DNA of 64,000 nt from Lentzea albida (GCF_900111005.1 NZ_FOFV01000016.1:186001-250000), one strand, 5' to 3'; shown: positions 32,182 to 41,218, counted from the first letter of the stretch. Program-made: numbers and translations. Notes: generated from the sequence alone by a model not told the origin.

Positions 32182-33111
32182 GTGGAACTGCGCATCTTCA
32201 CCGAGCCCCAGCAGGGGGCGAGCTACGACGACCTGTTCCGGGTGGCGCGGACGGCCGAGGACGCCGGCTACGGCGCCTTCTTCCGCTCCGACCACTACCT
32301 CAAGATGGGGTCGGTGGAGGGACTGCCCGGCCCGACCGACCCGTGGATCACGTTCGCCGGCCTCGCCCGCGACACGTCGACGATCCGCCTCGGCACGCTG
32401 ATGACCGCCGCGACGTTCCGCCACCCCGGGCCGCTGGCCATCAGCGTCGCCCAGGTCGACCAGATGTCCGGTGGCCGCGTGGAGTTCGGCATCGGCGCCG
32501 GCTGGTACGAGGCCGAGCACACCGCGTACGGCATCCCGTTCCCGCCGCTGGGAGAGCGCTTCGAGCGCTACGAGGAGCAGGTCGCGATCATCACCGGCCT
32601 GTGGGAGACCCCGGAGGGCGGCACGTTCTCGTTCGAGGGCAAGCACTACACGTTGACGGACTCGCCCGCGCTGCCTAAGCCCGCGCAGGAACGCGTCCCG
32701 CTGCTGATCGGCGGCATGGGCGCCAAGCGCACCCCGGCGCTGGCCGCGTCCTACGCCACCGAGTTCAACCTGCCGTTCGTCGGCATCGACGCCGCCGTCG
32801 AGCAGTTCGCCCGCGTCGACGCCGCGTGCGAGGAGATCGGCCGCGACCCGAAGGAGCTCATCCGCTCCGTCGCCCTCGTCGCCGCCGTCGGCCGCACCGA
32901 CGCCGACGTCGCCCGCCGCGCCGCCGCGATCGACCGCGAGGTCGGCGAGCTCAAGGAGAACGGCCTGGCCGGTACCCCCGCCGAGGTCGTCGACCGCATC
33001 GGCGCGTGGCGTGACGCGACCGGTGTGCAGCGCGTGTACCTGCAGGTCCTCGACCTGGCCGACCTCGACCACATCACCGAGATCGCGTCGGACGTGGCGC
33101 CCCAGCTCTGA
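32182..33111 (+). CDS. LLM-class F420-dependent oxidoreductase
   Basis: This 309-residue luciferase-like TIM barrel is probably F420-dependent. ELRIFTEPQQGASYDDLFRVARTAEDAGYGAFFRSDHYL, TSTIRLGTLMTAATFRHPGPLAISVAQVDQMSGGRVEFGIGAGWYEAEH and PLLIGGMGAKRTPALAASYATEFN are characteristic blocks. It starts at GTG 32182, only 11 bases after the racemase stop, so it is in the same operon and may reduce a polyketide intermediate or be a housekeeping neighbour. The stop lies inside a GATATC-type palindrome at the cluster border. Confidence 0.88.
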   Translation: MELRIFTEPQQGASYDDLFRVARTAEDAGYGAFFRSDHYLKMGSVEGLPGPTDPWITFAGLARDTSTIRLGTLMTAATFRHPGPLAISVAQVDQMSGGRVEFGIGAGWYEAEHTAYGIPFPPLGERFERYEEQVAIITGLWETPEGGTFSFEGKHYTLTDSPALPKPAQERVPLLIGGMGAKRTPALAASYATEFNLPFVGIDAAVEQFARVDAACEEIGRDPKELIRSVALVAAVGRTDADVARRAAAIDREVGELKENGLAGTPAEVVDRIGAWRDATGVQRVYLQVLDLADLDHITEIASDVAPQL

Positions 33112-33126
33112 TATGTCGGATATCAG
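33108..33126. repeat. GATATC-family palindrome 1 (holds both stop codons)
   Basis: CTGATAT-GTCGG-ATATCAG. The TGA at 33109-33111 ends the LLM gene and the TCA at 33123-33125 is the stop of the convergent Tat protein gene, so one palindrome provides both stops. It is the leftmost copy of the family and marks the border of the biosynthetic cluster. Confidence 0.8.
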
Positions 33127-33617
33127 GCGAGCGCTTTGCGCACCGACGCCGGCATCGGCATCACGTACCCCGCGAAGCGCCGCCGATGTCCGATGTATCG
33201 CAGTTGCAACCCCGGTTCGTCGAGGTAGCGCTTCTCCAAGCCGTCCTGGCCGAGCACGACCTTGAGGCCGCGCCCGAGCATCGACGGCGAGTCGAGGCCG
33301 AAGCGCGCCCGGAGCACGTCCGCGGCCGCGTGGTCGCCGAACTCCAGCGCGGCCCGCCGCACGGACTCGACCGGCACGACCAGGTACGGCTCGTCGGCGC
33401 GGACCCCGTCGCGGTGCGCGATGCCCAGCGCGGTCAGCGCCCTCTGGTGCGCGCCGCCGTCGAGCCCGAGGTGGTACTGCTCCCACTCGCCGACCTGGAT
33501 CTCACCGGACCACGTGCGGACAGGAGCGGCCACCGCCGCCGGTCCTGTCCCGAACCCCGTGGACGTCAGTGCCGTGATTCCGGCAGCAGTGAACAACTGG
33601 CGTCGGGACAACCTCAC
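33123..33617 (-). CDS. Tat-exported protein of unknown function
   Basis: This 164-residue protein has a twin-arginine signal: LSRRQLFTAAGITALTSTGF, then a likely cleavage after AAVAA-APV near residue 31. The mature part begins TWSGEIQVGEWEQYHLGLDGGAHQRALTALGI and contains no domain I recognise. A diverged GATATC-type element (33178-33198) lies inside its coding sequence (encoding LRYIGHRR). It sits where lipA would be expected beside lipB. Confidence 0.7.
   Translation of the reverse strand: MRLSRRQLFTAAGITALTSTGFGTGPAAVAAPVRTWSGEIQVGEWEQYHLGLDGGAHQRALTALGIAHRDGVRADEPYLVVPVESVRRAALEFGDHAAADVLRARFGLDSPSMLGRGLKVVLGQDGLEKRYLDEPGLQLRYIGHRRRFAGYVMPMPASVRKALA
33178..33198. repeat. GATATC-family element 2 (diverged, in coding sequence)
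   Basis: The plus strand reads CGCCGATGTCCGATGTATCG, a degenerate copy of the GATATC-CCGATATATCGG pattern with A-to-G changes, inside the Tat protein gene. Confidence 0.45.
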
Positions 33618-33659
33618 GACGCACCCTCCTCCGCAAGCCTGCGGTTCCCCGCCGCAGGG

Positions 33660-34385
33660 CTACGGAATGCTAGCGAAGGTGATCCCCGCCGCGACGGGGC
33701 CAGAGCGGGTCAAAGTGCGGTCCGTCAGGGGGAGGGTTCCGTCGAGCGCCGCGAGCACGGAGTCACGGGCGAGCGGAAGGACCTCGGCGACGGTGACGTC
33801 ACGGCCCAGTTCGTGCGAGAGGGAAGCGACGCCCGCGTCCGCGATGCCGCACGGGATGATGTCGCCGAACGCGTCGAGGCTCGCGTTGCAGTTGATCTCG
33901 AAGCCGTGCATGGTCACGCCGCGCTGCACGCGGATGCCGATGGCGGCGACCTTGCGCTCCGGACCGCGGTCGTCGGCGGGGATCCACACGCCGCTGCGGC
34001 CCTCGACCCGGCCGGTGTGCACGCCGAGCTCGTCGCACACGGCGATCAGGCCCTGCTCGACGCGCCGCACGTAGTCGACGACGTCGATCGGGTCGGAGAG
34101 CTTGATGATCGGGTACCCGACGAGCTGGCCGGGGCCGTGCCAGGTGATCTTGCCGCCGCGGTCGACGTCGATGACCGGGGTGCTGCCGCCGCGCGGGCGC
34201 TCCTCGTCGAGGGTGCGCTTGCCGCAGGTGTAGACGGGCGGGTGCTCCAGCAGCAGGAGGGTGTCGGGGCCGCCGGCCGCGCGCGCCTCGGCGACCTCCT
34301 TCTGCAGGTCCCACGCCGCCATGTAGTCGATGAGCCCCAGCTCACGGATGACGACGGGGTCTGACGTGGTGCGACACGAGTTCAC
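33660..34385 (-). CDS. lipB: Octanoyltransferase LipB
   Basis: This 241-residue enzyme transfers the octanoyl group from ACP to lipoyl domains (such as those of SucB at 35978), the first step of lipoate synthesis. [36 protein letters not shown] (catalytic Lys region) and [32 protein letters not shown] (catalytic Cys) are diagnostic. The GTG start lies 44 bases inside the PAP2 gene. In many actinobacteria lipA follows lipB directly; here a Tat protein gene and the antibiotic cluster follow instead. Confidence 0.96.
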   Translation of the reverse strand: MNSCRTTSDPVVIRELGLIDYMAAWDLQKEVAEARAAGGPDTLLLLEHPPVYTCGKRTLDEERPRGGSTPVIDVDRGGKITWHGPGQLVGYPIIKLSDPIDVVDYVRRVEQGLIAVCDELGVHTGRVEGRSGVWIPADDRGPERKVAAIGIRVQRGVTMHGFEINCNASLDAFGDIIPCGIADAGVASLSHELGRDVTVAEVLPLARDSVLAALDGTLPLTDRTLTRSGPVAAGITFASIP

Positions 34386-34920
34386 GACCCGACGTTACCA
34401 ACCCCAGCACCATCGCGGCCAAGAGACCGACGCCCGTCACACCCAGCACGGCACCGACGACGTCGGTGACCCAGTGCATCTCGAGGACGATCCTCGCGAA
34501 CCCCGCCACCAGCACCGCGAGTACGGCCCACAGCACGCCGCGCTTCAGCAGCACGACCATCGTGAACCCGACCGACGCGACCGCGACCGTGTGCCCGCTC
34601 GGGTAGCTCGGCAGGTGGTACTCGACGGGCCGCACGCGGTCGAACAGGAACCGCGTCAGCAACGTCGCGCAGCAGATCGCGTGCAGGGCCAGCGCCTTCC
34701 ACAACCGCGCGTCACGCCGCTTCCAGGCGAGCACGAACAGCACGGCCGCGAACGCCCAGCCGATCGTCGGCCCCATCACGAGGCTGACCGCGAACGCCGT
34801 CGCCTTCAACCACTCCGGCCGGGGCAGCGCGTCGTGCACCCACACGTCCAGCCCGGTCGTCTCGGGGAGTCCCAGGAGGATCCACGAGATCACGAGCACC
34901 GCCGCGACAGCCCGCGTCAT
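34342..34920 (-). CDS. PAP2-family membrane phosphatase
   Basis: This 192-residue protein has about five membrane helices. The phosphatase motifs [14 protein letters not shown] (degenerate), [10 protein letters not shown] and [12 protein letters not shown] match the KxxxxxxRP-PSGH-SRxxxxxHxxxD pattern with weak first and third motifs (Ile/Leu between R and H). It is likely a lipid pyrophosphate phosphatase. The ATG overlaps the stop of the epimerase gene (ATGA), and the 3' end overlaps lipB. Confidence 0.82.
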   Translation of the reverse strand: MTRAVAAVLVISWILLGLPETTGLDVWVHDALPRPEWLKATAFAVSLVMGPTIGWAFAAVLFVLAWKRRDARLWKALALHAICCATLLTRFLFDRVRPVEYHLPSYPSGHTVAVASVGFTMVVLLKRGVLWAVLAVLVAGFARIVLEMHWVTDVVGAVLGVTGVGLLAAMVLGLVTSGRELVSHHVRPRRHP

Positions 34921-35807
34921 GCGACCGCCGCGGTCAGCGCGGAGGGCAGTGCCGGGTGCAGGAAGTGGAACCCGCGGCTCTCCAGCACCTTCGGTGTCAG
35001 GCCGGGGCCGGTCAGCAGCAGTTCCTGCGCCATCTCACCGCCGAGCAGGGCCTTGAGCGCGAACGCGGGCACCGTCCACGGCGTCGGCCGGCCCAGCGCG
35101 TTGCCGACCGCCTTGGTGAACTCGGCGTTCGTGACCGGCGCCGGGCCCGCGACGTTGACCGGCCCGCGGATGTCGTCGTGCTCGACGACGAACCGGTAGG
35201 CGGACACGACGTCGTCCAGCGACACCCACGGGAAGTACTGCTCACCGGTCCCGAGCTTGCCGCCCAGGAAGAACTGGAAGACCGGCTTCAACCGGCCGAA
35301 CACGCCGCCCGAGGGGGAGATGACGACGGCGGTGCGCATCAGCACGACGCGAACGCCGCCCTCCTGGGCCGCGGACGTCGCCGCCTCCCAGTCCTGGGTC
35401 AGCCGCGACATGAACGTGTGGCCGCCCGGCGCGTCCTCGTCCACGAGCCGCGAGCCGGTGTCGCCGTAGAAGTGGGCGCCCGACGAGCTGACCAGGGTGG
35501 GCACGCCGTGCTCGACGACCGCGGCCGACAGCACCTCGGCGGGCACGACGCGGCTGTCGTGCAGCACCTGCTTGCGGGCGTCGTCCCAGCGCTTGTCGCC
35601 GATGCCCGCGCCGCACAGGTTGACGACGGCGTCGACGCCGTCGAACGTGCCGTCGTCGATGCGCCCGGCGTACGGGTCCCAGCCGCGTTCGTCGGGAGCG
35701 GCGGCCTTGCGGCGCACCAGCCGCAGCACCTCGTGGCCGGCGGCGCGCATGGACGCCACCAGGCTCGTTCCGATCAGGCCCGACGATCCCGCGATGACGA
35801 CTCGCAT
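34917..35807 (-). CDS. TIGR01777-family epimerase (YfcH-like)
   Basis: This 296-residue extended SDR has MRVVIAGSSGLIGTSLVASMRAAGHEV, AVVNLCGAGIGDKRWDDARKQVLHDSRV and VSSSGAHFYGDTGSR, the TIGR01777 signature. The C-terminal FLHPALPSAL is the usual DUF1731 end. The start is ATG 35807. The M. tuberculosis counterpart (Rv2216) sits in the same order between dlaT and lipB. Substrate unknown. Confidence 0.92.
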   Translation of the reverse strand: MRVVIAGSSGLIGTSLVASMRAAGHEVLRLVRRKAAAPDERGWDPYAGRIDDGTFDGVDAVVNLCGAGIGDKRWDDARKQVLHDSRVVPAEVLSAAVVEHGVPTLVSSSGAHFYGDTGSRLVDEDAPGGHTFMSRLTQDWEAATSAAQEGGVRVVLMRTAVVISPSGGVFGRLKPVFQFFLGGKLGTGEQYFPWVSLDDVVSAYRFVVEHDDIRGPVNVAGPAPVTNAEFTKAVGNALGRPTPWTVPAFALKALLGGEMAQELLLTGPGLTPKVLESRGFHFLHPALPSALTAAVA

Positions 35808-35849
35808 ACCTAGATCGTTCCCCACCGCGACGTCACCTGCACAGCCGCA

Positions 35850-35863
35850 TCCGACATATCGGA
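35850..35863. repeat. GATATC-family palindrome 3
   Basis: TCCGA-CATA-TCGGA in the 170-base gap between the epimerase start and the sucB stop, about 45 bases upstream of the epimerase ATG. Confidence 0.7.
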
Positions 35864-35877
35864 CCCAGGATGTGCCG

Positions 35878-35907
35878 AAGGCCACCCCGGTAAACCGGGG
35901 TGGCCTT
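35878..35907 (-). terminator. Terminator of sucB
   Basis: AAGGCCACCCCGG, loop TAAA, CCGGGGTGGCCTT: a perfect 13-bp stem downstream of the sucB stop. Confidence 0.85.
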
Positions 35908-35947
35908 CAGATCACACTGCGTCTCGCATTGCGACTCACAGGGCGGC

Positions 35948-35969
35948 GATATCCGATATATCGGATATC
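35948..35969. repeat. GATATC-family palindrome 4 (perfect, 22 bp)
   Basis: A fully self-complementary 22-base element: GATATCCGATA joined to its exact complement, core CCGATATATCGG. It lies 9 bases beyond the sucB stop. This is the best copy and defines the consensus. Confidence 0.9.
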
Positions 35970-35977
35970 AGTCCTGC

Positions 35978-37738
35978 TCAGAGGCCGAGGTCGGCCTCGA
36001 ACGCGCCCTCCTCGAGACGGTTCTTGACCGTCGTGAGGAAGCGGCCCGCGTCGGCACCGTCGACCAGGCGGTGGTCGTAGGTGAGCGCGAGGTACATCAT
36101 CGAGCGGATCGCGATGGTGTCGTTGCCGTCCTCGTCGGTCATGACGACCGGGCGCTTCTTGACGACGCCGACGCCCAGGATGCCGACCTGCGGCTGCTGG
36201 ATGATCGGGGTGTCGAAGAGGGCGCCGTTGCTGCCGAGGTTCGTCAGCGAGAACGTGCCACCGGCGAGCTCGTCCGGCGTGAGCTTGTTCGAACGGGCGC
36301 GCGCCGCCAGGTCACCGATCTTGTGGGCGATGCCCGACAGGTTCAGGTCACCGGCGTTGTGGATCACGGCGTTGAGCAGGCCGCGCTCCGTGTCGATCGC
36401 CAGACCGAGGTGCTCGGCACCGTGGTAGGTGACCTCCTTGCGCTCCTCGTCGATCGACGCGTTGAGCACCGGGTGGGCCTTGAGGGCCTCGATGGCGGCC
36501 TTCGCGAAGAACGGCAGGAAGGTGAGCTTCGCGCCCTCACGGGCCTCGAACGCCTTCTTGGCCTGGTTGCGCAGCCGGGCGATCTTGGTCACGTCGACCT
36601 CGAACACCTGGGTGAGCTGGGCCGACTGCTGCAGCGACTCGCGCGTGCGCTGCGCGACGATCTGGCGCAGGCGCGGGAGCTTCTGCACGGTGCCGCGCTT
36701 GCCCGAGTTGTCGACCGCGGCCGGGGCGGCGGTGCGAGCGGCCGGAGCGGACGCCGCGGGAGCAGGGGCGGCGGGGGCCGGAGCCGGGGCCTTCTTGGCC
36801 TCGACGGCGGCGAGCACGTCCTGCTTGCGGATGCGGCCACCGACGCCGGTGCCCTTGAGCGAGCCCAGGTCGATGCCGTTCTCCGACGCGAGCTTGCGCA
36901 CGAGCGGCGTGACGTACGGCGTGCCGTTCGCGTCGTCGCTCGAGGAAGCGGCGGCGGGAGCGGGCGCGGCCTGCGGGGCCGGGGCCGGAGCGGCCTGCGG
37001 AGCCGGAGCCGGCTTCGGGGCCTCCTCCTGCTTCGGAGCGGGAGCCGGGGCGGCCTCCTGCTTCGGCTGTGCCGTCTCCTGGGGCTTGGCCTCGGGGGCG
37101 GGAGCGGCCTGCGGGCTGCCGGAACCGACGACGGCGAGCTTGCCGCCGACCTCGACGGTCTCGTCCTCACCGGCGACGATCTCGAGCAGCGTGCCCGCGA
37201 CCGGCGAGGGGATCTCGGTGTCGACCTTGTCGGTCGAGACCTCGAGCAGCGGCTCGTCGACCTCGACGCTGTCGCCGACCTGCTTCAGCCAGCGGGTGAC
37301 GGTGCCCTCGGTGACGGACTCGCCGAGCGCCGGCATCGTGACGTCGGTGCCCTCGGCGGAACCACCCGACTGGGCGGGGGCCGCGGGGGCCTCCTGGGCT
37401 TCCTCGGAAGGCTGCTGCGGCGCGGGCTGCGTCTGCTGCGGCTCGGGCTCCGGGGCGGACTCCTGCGCCGGGGCGGGCGCGGGCTCGGCGGAACCGCCGT
37501 CACCGTCACCGATGACCGCGAGCTCGCCGCCGACCTCGACGGTGTCGTCCTCCTGCGCGACGATCTTCTGCAGGACGCCGGCCGCCGGGGACGGGATCTC
37601 GGTGTCGACCTTGTCGGTGGACACCTCGAGCAACGGCTCGTCCACCTCCACCCGGTCGCCTTCCTGCTTCAACCACCGGGTGACCGTGCCCTCGGTGACG
37701 CTCTCACCGAGTGCGGGCATCTGGACGGAGAAGGCCAT
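35978..37738 (-). CDS. sucB: 2-oxo acid dehydrogenase E2 (dihydrolipoyl succinyl/acyltransferase)
   Basis: This 586-residue E2 core protein has two lipoyl domains (residues 1-75 and about 130-205, each with [13 protein letters not shown] and its lipoyl-Lys), long Pro/Ala/Glu linkers, a peripheral-subunit-binding domain ([35 protein letters not shown]) and the catalytic domain ending [15 protein letters not shown] with the His-Asp pair. Actinobacterial DlaT-type E2 serves pyruvate and possibly oxoglutarate dehydrogenase. It is followed upstream on the same strand by lpd and precedes lipB, forming a lipoate-related set. Confidence 0.96.
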   Translation of the reverse strand: MAFSVQMPALGESVTEGTVTRWLKQEGDRVEVDEPLLEVSTDKVDTEIPSPAAGVLQKIVAQEDDTVEVGGELAVIGDGDGGSAEPAPAPAQESAPEPEPQQTQPAPQQPSEEAQEAPAAPAQSGGSAEGTDVTMPALGESVTEGTVTRWLKQVGDSVEVDEPLLEVSTDKVDTEIPSPVAGTLLEIVAGEDETVEVGGKLAVVGSGSPQAAPAPEAKPQETAQPKQEAAPAPAPKQEEAPKPAPAPQAAPAPAPQAAPAPAAASSSDDANGTPYVTPLVRKLASENGIDLGSLKGTGVGGRIRKQDVLAAVEAKKAPAPAPAAPAPAASAPAARTAAPAAVDNSGKRGTVQKLPRLRQIVAQRTRESLQQSAQLTQVFEVDVTKIARLRNQAKKAFEAREGAKLTFLPFFAKAAIEALKAHPVLNASIDEERKEVTYHGAEHLGLAIDTERGLLNAVIHNAGDLNLSGIAHKIGDLAARARSNKLTPDELAGGTFSLTNLGSNGALFDTPIIQQPQVGILGVGVVKKRPVVMTDEDGNDTIAIRSMMYLALTYDHRLVDGADAGRFLTTVKNRLEEGAFEADLGL

Positions 37739-37789
37739 TGTTCGCTGACTCCTCGTGCTCTCGTGTGGCTGACTTTGTGTGGGGAACGG

Positions 37790-39178
37790 TCAGCCGTGCA
37801 CGTGCAGCGGCTTGCCGGCCAGGGCGAGGAACGCCTCGCCGAGGGCTTCAGTCTGGGTCGGGTGGGCGTGGATCAGCGGAGCCACGTCCTCCGGGAAAGC
37901 CTCCCAGCTGTAGATCAGCTGGGCCTCACCGATGAGTTCGCCGACGCGCTCGCCGACCATGGTGATGCCGACGACCGGGCCGTCGGGCGCCTTGACGAGC
38001 TTCACGCCACCGGCGGTCTTGAGGATCTGGCTCTTGCCGTTGCCCGCGAGGTCGTAGACGAACGTCTTGACGTCGCCGTACTTCTCCTTGGCCGCGGCCT
38101 CGGAGAGGCCGACGGAGGCGACCTCGGGCTTGCAGTAGGTGACGCGCGGGATGCCCGCCTCGTCGATGACCTTCGGGTTCTGGCCCGCGATCTCCTCGGC
38201 CACGAAGATGCCCTGCTGGAAACCGCGGTGCGCGAGCTGCAGGCCCGGCACGATGTCGCCGACGGCGTAGACGTTCGGCAGGTTCGTGCGCAGGCGCTCG
38301 TCGGTGATGACGAAGCCGCGCTCGATCTTGATCCCGGCCTCCTCGTAGCCGTGGCCCGCGCTGTTCGGGCCGCGGCCGACCGCGACGAGCAGCAGGTCGG
38401 CGTCGAGGACGTCGCCGTTCTCCAGCGTGACCGACACCGACGAGTCGGTCTGCGTCGCGCCGGTGAACTTGACGCCGGTCTTGAACTTGATGCCGCGCTT
38501 GCGGAAAGCGCGTTCCAGCTGCTTGGACGCGTACTCGTCCTCGGCGGGGACCAGGCGGGGCAGGGCCTCGACGATGGTCACGTCGGCGCCGAACGAACGC
38601 CACACGCTCGCGAACTCCACGCCGATGACGCCGCCGCCGAGGACGACGACCTTCTCGGGGATGAAGTCGAGGTTGAGCGCCTGGTCGCTGGTGATGACCC
38701 GGCCGCCGATCTCCAGGCCGGGCAGGCTCCGGGCGTACGAACCGGTCGCGAGGACCACGTTCTTGCCGGTGTAGCGCTGGCCGTTCACCTCGACGGTGTT
38801 CGGGCCGACGAACGTGCCGGCGCCCTCGACGAAGGTGACCTTGTTGGCCTTCGCGAGACCCTGCAGGCCCTTGTAGAGCCGCGAGATCACGCCGTCCTTG
38901 TACGAGTTCACGCCGGCGATGTCGATGCCCTCGAGCGAGGACTTGACGCCGAACTGGTCGCCTTCGCGGGCGTTGTCCGCGACCTCGGCCGCGTGCAGCA
39001 GCGCCTTGGTCGGGATGCAGCCGCGGTGCAGGCAGGTGCCGCCCAGCTTGTCCTTCTCGACCAGGACGACGGACAGGCCGAGCTCGGCCGCGCGGAACGC
39101 GCAGGCGTAGCCACCTGAACCACCGCCGAGGATGACGAGATCGGCGTTGGTGGCCGACTCCAGTTCCGGCGAAGTCAC
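37790..39178 (-). CDS. lpdA: Dihydrolipoamide dehydrogenase (E3)
   Basis: This 462-residue FAD disulfide oxidoreductase reoxidises lipoyl groups of the E2 protein. DLVILGGGSGGYACAFRAAELG binds FAD. GGTCLHRGCIPTKALLH carries the redox Cys pair. VVVLGGGVIGVEFASVWRSFGADVTIVE binds NAD, and HAHPTQTEALGEAF gives the catalytic His. It is 51 bases upstream of sucB and in the same operon. Confidence 0.97.
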   Translation of the reverse strand: MTSPELESATNADLVILGGGSGGYACAFRAAELGLSVVLVEKDKLGGTCLHRGCIPTKALLHAAEVADNAREGDQFGVKSSLEGIDIAGVNSYKDGVISRLYKGLQGLAKANKVTFVEGAGTFVGPNTVEVNGQRYTGKNVVLATGSYARSLPGLEIGGRVITSDQALNLDFIPEKVVVLGGGVIGVEFASVWRSFGADVTIVEALPRLVPAEDEYASKQLERAFRKRGIKFKTGVKFTGATQTDSSVSVTLENGDVLDADLLLVAVGRGPNSAGHGYEEAGIKIERGFVITDERLRTNLPNVYAVGDIVPGLQLAHRGFQQGIFVAEEIAGQNPKVIDEAGIPRVTYCKPEVASVGLSEAAAKEKYGDVKTFVYDLAGNGKSQILKTAGGVKLVKAPDGPVVGITMVGERVGELIGEAQLIYSWEAFPEDVAPLIHAHPTQTEALGEAFLALAGKPLHVHG

Positions 39179-39361
39179 TTCGGATCTCCTCGGGATTACT
39201 TACTACGCGCGGGTGCGCGCGAGGTACGCGGCCATCTTGTCACTAGTTGTCGAAGCGCGGTGATCCGGCATGGGCAACACCGCCTCCGAATCTCGATCAT
39301 TCACCTACTCATAACACCCTTTCCTGGCACCATGGAGGTGGCAAGCCACAGGAGGTGCCCG
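39179..39361. other. Divergent gap lpdA / conserved hypothetical
   Basis: 183 bases without a gene. It is AT-richer than average (near 39290-39330) and must hold promoters for both directions. No clear operator. Confidence 0.4.
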
Positions 39362-39688
39362 ATGGGGCTGTTCGACCGTTTCCGCAGGAAGCCGCGCCCA
39401 GGTGTGCTGCGTACCGCCTCCAACCAGGACACGAGTCACCTCGAGCAGTGGACCAGGAGCCGCCAGGGCGTCGAGGCCTATGTGGAACCGAAGACCACGG
39501 TGACCGAAACCACTGTGGTCCTGGTCGCCCACGACGGCGAGTGGACCCGCCGCCGGGTCGCGTCGCCGGACGCCGCGAGGTCGTTCGCACGCAAACTCGG
39601 CATGCCGATCTACGACGCCGGCATCGTCGGTTACCCCAAGCGCATGCGCGACTACACGGCGCGCCAGAAGAAGCTCGGCAACGGCTAG
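39362..39688 (+). CDS. Conserved actinobacterial protein, unknown function
   Basis: This 108-residue protein begins MGLFDRFRRKPRPGVLRTASNQDTSHLEQWTRSRQGVEAYVEPKT and ends GYPKRMRDYTARQKKLGNG. It is small, basic and soluble. From memory, similar sequences are widespread in Actinobacteria, often labelled only as hypothetical or oxidoreductase without evidence. AGGAGG lies 7 bases before the ATG. Its 3' end overlaps the convergent MerR gene by 4 bases. Confidence 0.8.
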   Translation: MGLFDRFRRKPRPGVLRTASNQDTSHLEQWTRSRQGVEAYVEPKTTVTETTVVLVAHDGEWTRRRVASPDAARSFARKLGMPIYDAGIVGYPKRMRDYTARQKKLGNG

Positions 39689-40647
39689 ACCGCGCGGACC
39701 GCCGCGGCGATCCACGCCTCGCTCGCGCCGGTGCCGACGTCCTCGGTCCGGTTGATCGCCGCCATCAACGCCAGGTACCGCTCCAGCACGCCCTCGAACT
39801 CCGCGACGGCCTCCCGCGCGTGCCGGTCCACGACCGGATCGGGTTCGGTCAGCGCGCGCCGGACGTCCGTCGTCCCGCCGGTGAGCCCGGCCAGCGAGGC
39901 GAGCAACCGCCCGCCGATCTCACGCCCGCGCGGCGAGCCGGGCTCCACTCCGGACCGTTCCGCCTCCCAGGCCTCGACCTCGATCAACCGGTGCGCCTCG
40001 ACGCGCGCCATCACCTCCGGCGACGTCGCCCGGCCCGCGCCGGCCGAGGCGAAGGCGGTGTGGAAGTACGTGCGCACCTCGCGCCGGAAGTCCGCGTCCT
40101 GCACCAGGTCCGCGAGCTCGATCCACGCCTGCAACTGCTCGGTGTCCGGCTCCGGCGGCAACACGGGCCGCATCCGGTGCAGCTGCTCGACGAACGCCGG
40201 GTGCACCACCAGCCCGTCCGCGACCTCATCCCAGAAGTCGTCGAGCAACCGCTCACGGTCCTCATCGGACAGTGACACGAGCGCGTGCATCAACGCGGTC
40301 TGCCGTGCGCTGCTGCCTTGCCCCACAACGGTCCGCAGCACCGCTCGCCGCCCCTGCAACTGCCGCAGCTGCCGTTCGACGACCACGAGGTGCGCACTGG
40401 CGAGGTCGTGCAACGACATCTCGTCGGCCAGCACCCGCCGCACGTCCTCGACACCGGCCCCGAGATCGCGCAACGTCCGCACGAACTCGAGCCGCGCGAT
40501 CGCCTCGACGTCATAAAGCCGATAGCCGCCACCGGTGAGAGCGGTGGGCGGCACGACACCTTCGTCCGCGTAGAACCGGATGGCGCTCACACTCAACCCG
40601 GTGCGGCGCGCGACGTCCCCGATGGGGTAGAGCTGTTCGTCGGTCAT
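39685..40647 (-). CDS. MerR-family regulator
   Basis: This regulator of about 320 residues has an N-terminal MerR winged HTH (YPIGDVARRTGLSVSAIRFYADEGVVPPTALTGGGYRLYDVEAIARLEFVRTLRDLGAGVEDVRRVL, residues 8-75), a coiled coil, and a long C-terminal region resembling TipA/effector-binding-free MerR proteins (FWDEVADGLVVHPAFVEQLHRM). I prefer ATG 40647 over GTG 40656 for spacing to an AGGG site. A perfect palindrome at 40671-40689 sits where a MerR operator is expected. Target genes may include the adjacent osmC. Confidence 0.88.
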   Translation of the reverse strand: MTDEQLYPIGDVARRTGLSVSAIRFYADEGVVPPTALTGGGYRLYDVEAIARLEFVRTLRDLGAGVEDVRRVLADEMSLHDLASAHLVVVERQLRQLQGRRAVLRTVVGQGSSARQTALMHALVSLSDEDRERLLDDFWDEVADGLVVHPAFVEQLHRMRPVLPPEPDTEQLQAWIELADLVQDADFRREVRTYFHTAFASAGAGRATSPEVMARVEAHRLIEVEAWEAERSGVEPGSPRGREIGGRLLASLAGLTGGTTDVRRALTEPDPVVDRHAREAVAEFEGVLERYLALMAAINRTEDVGTGASEAWIAAAVRAV

Positions 40648-40670
40648 GACAGCCACCCTGCTGTCTCGAC

Positions 40671-40689
40671 CGGCTTGAGACTCAAGCCG
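40671..40689. promoter_or_regulatory. MerR-type operator palindrome CGGCTTGAG-A-CTCAAGCCG
   Basis: Perfect 9-base arms around one base, 24 bases upstream of the MerR start and overlapping the osmC stop. TTGAGT on the minus strand may serve as a -35. Probably autoregulatory. It is not a SoxR box: that has CTCAAG then CTTGAG in the opposite arrangement. Confidence 0.6.
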
Positions 40690-41149
40690 TTTTCACGATC
40701 GGCTCGTGCCGCACCGGGAAGTTGACGCTGGCCGCGATGAAGCACATCGAATGGGCCTTCTCGTGCAACGCCTGCGCCGTCTCCCTGGTGCCCGGATCGG
40801 CGACGGTGACGACGGGGTTCAACATCACCCCGGTCATCCGCCCGGACCCGTCGGGGTGCTCGGTCATCGTGCCGGTCGCGTGGTCGCGGTAGCCGGTGAC
40901 CACGACGCCGTTGACCGACGCGAGGTGCAGGAACCACAGCATGTGGCACTGCGACAGCGCCGCGACGAGCAACTCCTCGGGGTTGTAGCGGCTGCGGTCA
41001 CCCCGGAACGACGGGTCCGACGACCCGAGGATCGTCTCCTTGCCCTCGATCCGGATCTCGTGCGCGCGCTCGTAGGAGTTGTACCCGGAGGTCCCGCTCC
41101 CGGTGTTGCCGGTCCAGACGACGTCGGCTTCGTAGCGATGCGTCCCCAT
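40682..41149 (-). CDS. OsmC/Ohr-family peroxidase
   Basis: This 155-residue OsmC-fold protein detoxifies organic hydroperoxides. The two redox Cys are in NPEELLVAALSQCHMLWFLHLAS and HEKAHSMCFIAASVNFPV. GTHRYEADVVWTGNTGSGTSGYNSYERAHEI is the usual N-terminus. ATG 41149 is preceded by a GGGGGAGGAGG-like stretch. It is upstream of the MerR gene on the same strand, 34 bases apart. Confidence 0.92.
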   Translation of the reverse strand: MGTHRYEADVVWTGNTGSGTSGYNSYERAHEIRIEGKETILGSSDPSFRGDRSRYNPEELLVAALSQCHMLWFLHLASVNGVVVTGYRDHATGTMTEHPDGSGRMTGVMLNPVVTVADPGTRETAQALHEKAHSMCFIAASVNFPVRHEPIVKTA

Positions 41150-41218
41150 GTGGAAATCCTCCTCCCCCCGGGCCCGGACTGCGAGAATCGGCCGAAATTC
41201 GCACCTGGGGGAGCGGAC

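Noticed and set aside
35900-39118. A 1072-codon plus-strand open frame antisense to sucB and lpdA
   Set aside because: Composition is Arg/Leu/Gly/Asp-repetitive and mirrors the codon bias of the two genuine minus-strand genes.
40671-40689. Possible SoxR box
   Set aside because: The arms are CTTGAG then CTCAAG around one base; SoxR sites have CTCAAG then CTTGAG with a longer centre. Treated as a MerR-type operator.
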